Below are positions 56,531-64,000 of a DNA stretch of 64,000 bases, piece after piece. The stretch's first letter is position 1. Each line of letters starts with the position of its first letter. The notes below the pieces were generated by a model. It had not been told where the DNA came from. It worked only from the letters and a program-made list of their open reading frames with translations, and searched no databases. Location of the stretch: NCBI RefSeq assembly GCF_050624435.1, contig NC_134535.1, positions 122,189,731 through 122,253,730 of the forward strand, given 5' to 3'. Position numbers and translations under genes: made by a program. Source of the stretch: Tenrec ecaudatus. Lineage: Eukaryota > Chordata > Mammalia > Afrosoricida > Tenrecidae.

Positions 56531-58855
56531 TCTTTATGATGAACTCTGTTGTGGAAACTGATGCAATTTAGCATATTGTTCTAGAAGTTCATTCATGGTT
56601 TGTTTTAGATTTTTTATTCCTTCACACTGTCATTTTTGTGTTAAAAATATATTTCCTAAGGCACGATTTTAATTCTCTTATATAAAAAGTAGTCCTTGTC
56701 CTGGTATCAAAATTAACTTCTCAAATGTATAAGGTGTCATTTGGAAGGTGGCTAATGTGTTTGCAATATTATACGGAAAACTTCTACAATATAGAATGAT
56801 TCCTTTCAATTTTAATATTTTTATTTCAATGAAAATTGTATATGTATACATGGAAACAACCAGCACAATTTTATAGTCATTGAAATAAACAGTTGCCTTT
56901 TTAAAAAGTTCACAATGGGGGCTAAAAAGAGTTTAAAAATCTGTCTATGCTCCCATTTCCATGCACTGGTGCTCCTGTGGGGTATTTCTTTTTCAATCGT
57001 CTAGTGTCCCTTATTTCATTCTAAAGGACTCTTTTTGAAGTGCAAGTTTATTACTAGTGAACACCTCTTTTTGTTTGTCCAGCAACGCCTAACTTCTCCT
57101 TAATATTTTAAGTATAGTGTTGATAAGTTCAAAATTGTTGGTTAGAATTCTGTTTGCATTCAGCAATTTTGATATTTTATGCCACTTTGATTTTTTTTGT
57201 TCTGAGAGGACAGTGGCTAAAGTTATTAAAAGACCCTTAGACATTTTTTCTCTTTCTTCTTTTAATTTGCTTTTTAGACAGATGAACTAACCTTACTCTG
57301 CCTGTGAATATACTAAATGTATCAAACTTAATGCTCAATGAATTTCTTGAAAATCAATATTAATTTTTTTCAAAAAATCTGAGCTATAGTACTTTGGGTA
57401 CTGAGAAGAGAGATACCACAGTAAAAAAAAATCCCCAAAATTAAAAGTAGCTTTGGTCTTGGTTTAATTATGGATATATGAGACAATTTTTAGTGAGTTC
57501 TCATAAAGAAGTTAGAAGAAATGTAACTTCTTTAATCAGAGAGATCACATACACCTTCTGAGAATGTTGTTACAGCATGAATGCTGCGGGTTCTTATAAA
57601 TAAAGTGAGAAATGTGTCATAGGATAATTAAGAAATGGTGATACTTTCTATGACATTTCTGGAGATCATGACTAAATTATATTATTCGTAGAAAGTAGGA
57701 CTTGAACGTGATAAACTTGTATAAATATATTGAATACAATTTCCAAGTAAAATGTTAAAAGTTTTACTTGGCTTCCCTTTGAAACTGGTAGTAAAACACG
57801 AAGTAAAAGCTAAATTGAGGAAGAAACCATTACACTAAAAGGAACCAAAACCTGTACATTTGGAACAGTCTGTGTTATCTCTAATGCAAAAATTGGGAAG
57901 TGTGCATCTGAGAGCATCCCAAGAATGTGGTTTAACGGACTTCTGTGGGGAAATTAAATGTGTGCATTAGAGATCCATCAGTCACCTCTGAAAGGACACT
58001 GCACCTGGTGGAGGGAACCATGACAGACAAATGCAGACAGACTGCTGACCCTCTGGGGTTCTGTCTGGAGGAATCAGGTGAACAGAGCAGGCGGTTCTGT
58101 ACAGGAGCCATCATCTAAGGAGAGATGAAGGTGCGGGCACACAAAGCATAATCATGCTGAGTCCAGTGGAGAGCACACATGCTCAACTCCGGAGGAGGAA
58201 AATAGAGCCTCTTTAGCCCAGAGAGTGGAGGCATTGCCGAGAATAAAGAGGTCAGAACTGCTTCCCAAGGGCTAGAAACTGAAGAAGATACACTGAGAGG
58301 ATGTAACTCCTGCAGAGGACCCACAGTTGGAATCAGGAGGATGTCATAAGGTCAATCCCATAAACCTTCTAAGAGAGGGTGGGGCAATCACACACTTTCA
58401 TGGGTCTCTTAGTGAAAAATGGCAAGACAGAAAATGTTCTGAAACCTTGAAATCTTGTGTAATTTTTTCTTTTATATTAGATATGCATGAGAATTTGATG
58501 CCCCCTATCTTCCTAGTTCTTTCTCTTTGAATTAGTTGGGATTTAAGACATAAATTATATCTTTCCACATTTCAATCACACTGAACAGATAGTACAATTG
58601 CTAACATAATCAGTGTCAAAACATTCTTTATCCCCCTGGACTCCCTGACATAGTCTTCCTTTTATCACTGCCCTACCACTACTGTACCCTACGTCCAAGT
58701 CTCTTATTCCACTTTCTGTCCCTATAAGTTCATCAATCTAGGGCTTCATAAACCAAAAAACAGAAATGTACATAATACACCTTCAAGAAGGTTACCTCCA
58801 TTTACATAACACCTCTGAGATACATTCTACTATAAACAAATAAAAGCTGAAGAAA
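56531..58855. other. Intergenic, no gene recognised
   Basis: AT-rich to 57900. 57940-58330 is GC-richer and purine-biased, possibly an unassigned repeat. I find no splice-flanked reading frame. Confidence 0.4.
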
Positions 58856-58899
58856 ACATTGCAAAACAATAATACAGGATGGAAAGGATCCCAGGATAT

Positions 58900-60410
58900 C
58901 CATACATGTACTACCTCAATGGCCACCTTGATGTGGCATGGCAGGCTCCGATCCATTGAGCAGGGATCTGCACTTGGAAGAATTGATCCAGGTAGGACCC
59001 CCCTGCCATCAATCCCATACTTAGTAAACAGAGCCAAGTCATTTGAGAGATCCATCTGGGGAGGACAAAAACTCATAGATTGCAGCCCAAAGTGAAACTC
59101 TATCCACACAGGCGCCTCATATCAGGAGTGTGTAGGGTGCTGGTTCATTAGGAAAGTGAATGAGGATATGAGTGTAATCGAACTTATACCTGAGATGGGT
59201 GATTGGCAATGCTGTCCTTCTTTGTTTATATGGGTATTCTGCTTTCCTGCTTATTGTTTGCTTGTGTGTGTGTGTGTGTGTGTGTGTGAGTGTGTGTTCT
59301 ATTTGTTTGGTTCCTGGTTGACTTTTGTTGTTATTGATGCAGTTGGACTTCCAGGGTTTTGTATCTGTCATAAAATGACCATCAAAGCAAACCTGAGATG
59401 TGCAAACCCCATGAACAAGCAGATGGAGTCTAGGCTCCTAATTTATTCTACCACCAATTCAAGGACAGTTAGTTTTGATAACATAGCCAAGCTCGATACT
59501 CACCTTCCTGAAATGAACACTGCAGATAAGGGTGCTGCAGCACAGTGTTGTAAAGAAAAAAGATGGTGCCCGGCTATCAATCAGATAGTATCTGATGTCT
59601 TAAAGGCTTGTATTCTAAGAAGCAGTCATCTAAGTGAAGAGTCAAGTAAGTCCACACAGAATAGTCACACAAGCTTGTGAGATCCAAAGAAGCCAATTAC
59701 AAAATCTGAATACGGTCAATGGAAAAGTATCAGAGATAAAATTATTAACACCCAATTTGTAGAAGTCTATGGAGGACAATGGGAGCCCAAAACCCATATG
59801 CAAAGTAGCTAGTCAGATTAACCAGCTGGTAGATCCACTTTAGTCATAGGCCAGAGTCTTGTTATCACACAAAGACCTATGCAATCTTGATTTACTGGAT
59901 TGGCTCGATACATATCCAGTTGACCCTACCTGAATTTGTTTTGGCGGCAGGTTTCTCTTACTTATACCATGACAGAATTTGACCCCCTGGCTTTTTGAAT
60001 GTTGATGGGGCTCTTTTCTTTCTCACTTATTATTTGTATCTTCGTCTTTATATTATCATTATTATGTTATCATTACCAACTCACTTTGATTTTATTATTT
60101 ATTGTTTCCCTTGGGTTTCCAAGTATGAGAATCATAGGAAGCAGATGCATCATGATAATAATTGATACAAGGGAGTTTAATCATGGATGCGACATGGGTG
60201 ATAGGGAGGGAAAGAGGATTAGGGAGTAAATGATTAAAGCAAGAGGGAGAAGGGAGTAACAGTACTGATTGTTATTGATCAACTCATTTTAAAGGTCATT
60301 TAACTAACTGGGGGGGAGGATTCTAAAATTGATGTGGCAATGTTTGTACAATTCTCCTTGATATGATTAAAAGATTGAACTAGTAGGTTTTATTATATGT
60401 AAATTAGATG
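58900..60410 (+). repeat. LINE-1 3'UTR copy, + strand
   Basis: It carries in order the 'gagcagggatctgcacttggaagaattgatcc' block, a (TG)n run (59263-59300), the '..agatggtgcccggctatcaatcagatagtatctgatgtcttaaaggcttg' module (inverse of the 61340-61390 module) and a purine-rich 3' part. Confidence 0.7.
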
Positions 60411-60416
60411 CTGGTA

Positions 60417-62939
60417 AAACTGTTGAGAAAAAGAATTATCATTGAAATAATAGAATTTTTTTAACCTTTTTTTTTTCTTTTCTTCTTTTACATTTTATTA
60501 GGAACTCATACAACTCTTACCACAATCCATACATATACATACATCAATTGTATAAAGCACATCCATACATTCCCTGCCCCAATCATTCTCAAGGCATTTG
60601 CTCTCCACTTAAGCCCCTTGCATCAGGTCCTCTTTTTTTTTCCCCTCCTCCCTCCCCATTCCCCCCTCCCTCATATGCCCTTGGTAATTTATACATCGTT
60701 GTTTTGTCATATCTTGCCCTATCCGGAGTCTCCCTTCCCCCCTTCTCTGCTGTCCCTCTCCCAGGGAAGAGGTCACATGTAGATCCATGTAATCAGTTCC
60801 CCCTTTCCAACCCACTCACCCTCCACTCTCCCAGCATCGTCCCTCACACCCTTGGTCCTGAAGGTATCATCCACCCTGGATTCCCTGTACCTCCAACCCT
60901 CATATGCACCAGTGTACAGCCTCTGTCCTATCCAGCCCTGCAAGGTAGAATTCGGATCATGGTAGTTGGGGGGAGGAAGCATCCAGGATCCGGGGGAAAG
61001 CTGTGTTCTTCATTGATACTACCTCACACCCTAATTAACCCATCTCCTCTCCTAAACCCCTCTATGAGGGGATCTCCATTGGTCGACACTTGGGCCTTGG
61101 GTCTCCACTCTGCACTTCCCCCTTCATTTAATATGATATATATACATATATATATACATACATATATACATATACACACATATACACATACATACACACA
61201 CTTATATCTTTTTTTTTTTTTTTGCATGATGCCTTATACCTGGTCCCTTGGGCACCTCGTGATCGCACTGGCCGGTGTGCTTCTTCCATGTGGGCTTATT
61301 TGCTTCTGAGCTAGATGGCCACTTGTTCACCTTCAAGCCTTTAAGACCCCAGACACTATCTCTTTTGATAGCCGGGCACCATCAGCTTTCTTCACCACAT
61401 TTGCTTATGCACCCATTTGTCTTCAGCGATCCTATCATGGAGGTGTGCAGTCAATGATATGATTTTTTGTTCTTTGATGCCTGGTAACTGATCCCTTTGG
61501 GACCACTCGCTCACTCAGGCTGGTGTGTTCTTCCATGTGGACTTTGTTGCTTCTGAGCTAGATGGCCGCTTGTTTATCTTCAAGCCTTTAAGACCCCAGT
61601 CACTATCTCTTTTGATAGCCGGGCACCATCAGCTTTCTTCACCACATTTACTTGTTCACCCACTTTGGCTCCAGCCGTTGTGTCGGGAGAGTGAGCATCA
61701 TAGAGTTCCAATTTAATAAAAGAAGGTATTCATGCATTGAGGGAGTGTTTGAGTAGAGGCCCAAGGTCCTTCCGCCACCTTAATACTTGACCTATAAATA
61801 TAGACACATAGATCTATTTCCTCATCCTCCTATATATATTTGCATGTACATGTCTTTGTCTGGACCTCCATGAATGCCCTTTGACTCCTAGCTCTTTCCT
61901 CCAGCTCCCTTGACTTTCCTCCTGCCCTACTACCATGCTTCATCGCCACCTGGGCTAGAGTATACCTCTTCTCTAAGCAACCTTACCCTTGATCATTTCC
62001 CACCAGGCCTGCCACTCCCACTTCTCTACCATTTGGGGTCCCATGTTTTTCCCTTGTCCCTGGGTTTAACACCACTTCCTTACCCTCCCTACCCCCCCAC
62101 CCCAAGTCCCCCCAAAACTGTCGGTCCCGTTGTTTTTCCTCCAGATAGTTCATCCAGCCCGTCCTATTCAGACAGACCTGTGGAGTCACTAACATGCACG
62201 AAAACTAGACAGAGGAAAACAAAGCAACAGTATACAACCAGACAACAAAACAACAAAAACAAACCACTGACAAAGAACAGAATAAAACAGTTCACAAGAG
62301 AAAAGCTTGTAGTTAGTTCAGGGATCGTTTGCTGGCCCTTAGGAGCGTTTTCCAGTCCAGTCTGTTGGGGCACCACGCCCTGGCCCCGAAGTCCACTTTC
62401 AGCATTCCCTGGGGACCTTGCCACTCCATTCCCTTGCTGTTCCGCTGCACTCCCCCAGTGCTTTGCCTCGGTGTGGTGCGATCAGGTCAGGTGCAATTCC
62501 CACACTGTGTCTCCGGTGCTGTCCCCTGTATCGCCCTTAGTCACTGAGGGGCATCATGTCTCATAGTGGGGCCAGCCATGTTGTTCTCTCTGTGGACTGG
62601 CTGCTCTACTCAGGAACATCATCATCACGGCCTGGTGGGCCAGGCTGTGCTCCACTCTCTCCTCCTGCCCCTTCATCTCCTCCCGTGTGCTCTGATCAAA
62701 TATGTCCATCTCCCAGAGCTGCAGAGTCAAGGTCGTCCTTTGGAAAAAATTCTTTTGGGGGGAGGGGCAGGAATCCACTTAATTTATGGTGCTGGGGCCA
62801 GCCTCCCAGACCTCTCCACCGGTTCCCTCCTCCACACCGGGATATTGCGTTCACACCTTGCGACACTGGGTTGAAGTCTGGTCCCACTTTCCCTGTGGAG
62901 AAACTGTTGAGAAAAAGAATTATCATTGAAATAATAGAA
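60417..62939 (-). mobile_element. Young LINE-1 3' segment with a 39-bp target duplication
   Basis: 60456-62900 is a minus-strand insertion. It begins (on +) with an oligo-T-rich tract and the inverted 3' end 'acattttattaggaactc', and continues through a long pyrimidine-rich 3'UTR. It is bounded by identical 39-bp repeats, 60417-60455 and 62901-62939 (aaactgttgag..ataatagaa). It contains two ~245-bp modules in tandem (about 61215-61460 and 61470-61710) and a (TA/CA) microsatellite (61135-61205). No ORF2 is included, so it is 5'-truncated. The long ORFs here (60548-61309, 61910-62566) are non-coding 3'UTR. Confidence 0.88.
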
Positions 62940-64000
62940 ATTTTTATAAAATACCATATTATGAACCCATTGTTTTTCCACATATCCTTCTCTTAAGTCT
63001 ATATAATTCTGAACACAGTGTCAACTCCTCTCAAACAAGCTTTCTGTGAAGATATATGTGCTCTTTGATTTATACTACACTCAGATAGCTGTTTTGATAT
63101 TATGTGTTTTAATAAACTATATTCTTTTTTTATTTTTTAAGTTGGACAGTAAAATATGTCTAATGAGGCATGTTAGGCTGGGCACATTAGAGAAATAAAT
63201 CCACAGAAACTCATATGTATATAAGAGAGAGTTTTATATAAAGGGTAAGTGTCCATTAAGAAAGCATCCCAACCCAGTGCTTTCCAAGTCCAACATTAAT
63301 CCATATGTCAGAAACTGATCTATAAAGTCTTCCTCAATCTCACAAAACACACGCAATGTCACTGACTGCAGGAGGAAAACTGAATCAGTGTGTGTAAGCA
63401 TCAAAGTGCTGGCAGAGGTCTCCATGCAGCTGCTGCAGCACCCAGAGCTGCATTGGGGTAGGTCCACACTCAGGGATGTCTTGCAGGAAGTGAGCGTGCT
63501 AGCTGAAGCAGGGAACTGACTAAGTAAGCTGCACCTTGTCCAACCACCAGAAAGCAAGAGCTAGAAAGGCGAGGCTCACCAAGCCATTTATCCCTCTGCT
63601 CTTCAAGTAGCCCCACATGTGAGTGTCGGCCAGGTTGGCACAATAAACCTTAACTATCTCATGAGGCAAGATGAGAGTAATCTCATAAGACTGCCATTGT
63701 TGCTCCCAAAGAATGATCGGTGCCCAGACATGATGTGAAAAATAAAACCTACTGCTGTAAATTTTCAGGACTTTATTTCACCAATGTAATTATAATTTTC
63801 TTAAAACTTCTTCCTAATAAGTCATCTTCATCATTGTATGTTCTTTGAGAAACTCCAAAAATTATCTCCTCTGGAATTTTCCAAAGCATTTAATATTCTT
63901 AAGGCCATTTTGCTTTTGCTCTCATTCACCACATAGATCCATCGGAAGACACCATTTCAGCCAGACTCGCTATTTCGGGGAGGCAATTTAAGGAGATTAA
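62940..64000 (-). repeat. Unnamed repeat block, copy B (contains an LTR)
   Basis: It is the reverse complement of copy A (30440-31020), split by the LTR at 63171-63661, and runs off the window edge. Landmarks are 'atgaacccattgttttt', 'gaacacagtgtcaactcctc', 'aagacaccatttcagccagac'. Confidence 0.65.
63171..63661 (-). mobile_element. Solo LTR, ERV-L/MaLR-like
   Basis: It runs TGTTAGGCTGGGCAC..CTATCTCA. It is close in sequence to the LTRs of the element at 34881-36912. The 7-bp repeat TGAGGCA abuts both ends (63164-63170 and 63662-63668). Confidence 0.85.

Noticed and set aside
60548..61309. 253-codon proline/serine-rich ORF
   Set aside because: It is antisense LINE-1 3'UTR with a microsatellite; the frame is due to base composition.
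61910..62566. 218-codon ORF
   Set aside because: It lies in the same LINE-1 3'UTR and shows no protein-family features.
1..64000. CRISPR arrays, bacterial operons, tRNA or rRNA genes
   Set aside because: No regularly spaced repeats or structural RNA genes were seen. tRNA-like pieces are SINE heads. The window is mammalian.

Overview
The window is mammalian genomic DNA. It carries split exons with GT/AG junctions, a killer-cell lectin-like receptor gene, and dense interspersed repeats (LINE-1, RTE/BovB-type LINEs, tRNA-derived SINEs, ERV-L/MaLR and other endogenous retroviral pieces). The SINEs have the afrotherian architecture (a 'gctgctaacc..aaggtcagcagttc' head and a 'gggtcgctatgagtcgg'-type RTE tail). 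Together with the 3'UTR type of the young LINE-1, this points to an afrotherian mammal, most likely a tenrec. The species call is an inference. The locus looks like part of the natural killer gene complex.

Region 1 (about 2.4-14.7 kb, + strand) is a six-coding-exon KLRC/NKG2-type receptor gene that reads through without a stop. Exon 1 has two ITIMs, exon 2 the transmembrane segment, exon 3 a short stalk, and exons 4-6 the C-type lectin-like domain. All splice phases agree (1,1,1,0,2). The product is 228 or 241 residues, depending on which exon 2 acceptor is used. Intron 4 is expanded to about 9.2 kb by an RTE element, an antisense solo LTR with a 6-bp target duplication, and several LINE-1 3' ends.

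Region 2 (14.7-49.6 kb) has no recognisable host gene. Its main structure is a nested retroviral insertion at 22.6-29.2 kb: a + strand MaLR-like element split by a minus-strand ERV-L provirus (23056-27925, 5-bp duplication CCCAC). The provirus keeps protease, RT, RNase H, integrase and dUTPase remnants. At 34.9-36.9 kb lies a short, gene-less LTR-internal-LTR relative of the outer element.

Region 3 (49.6-50.2 kb, + strand) holds two exons of a second lectin-like receptor, apparently a relic: a 40-codon exon and a shortened exon with a nonsense codon inside a conserved motif. Immediately downstream is a second ERV-L copy in the opposite orientation (gag, protease, start of RT), followed by a solo LTR.

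Region 4 (53-64 kb) is repeats: an old LINE-1 copy, then a young 2.4-kb LINE-1 3' segment flanked by an identical 39-bp duplication, inserted in an unnamed repeat block that is also present at 30.4-31.0 kb and, more diverged, at 44.6-45.1 kb. All retroviral genes here are broken. I saw no tRNA, rRNA or CRISPR array.
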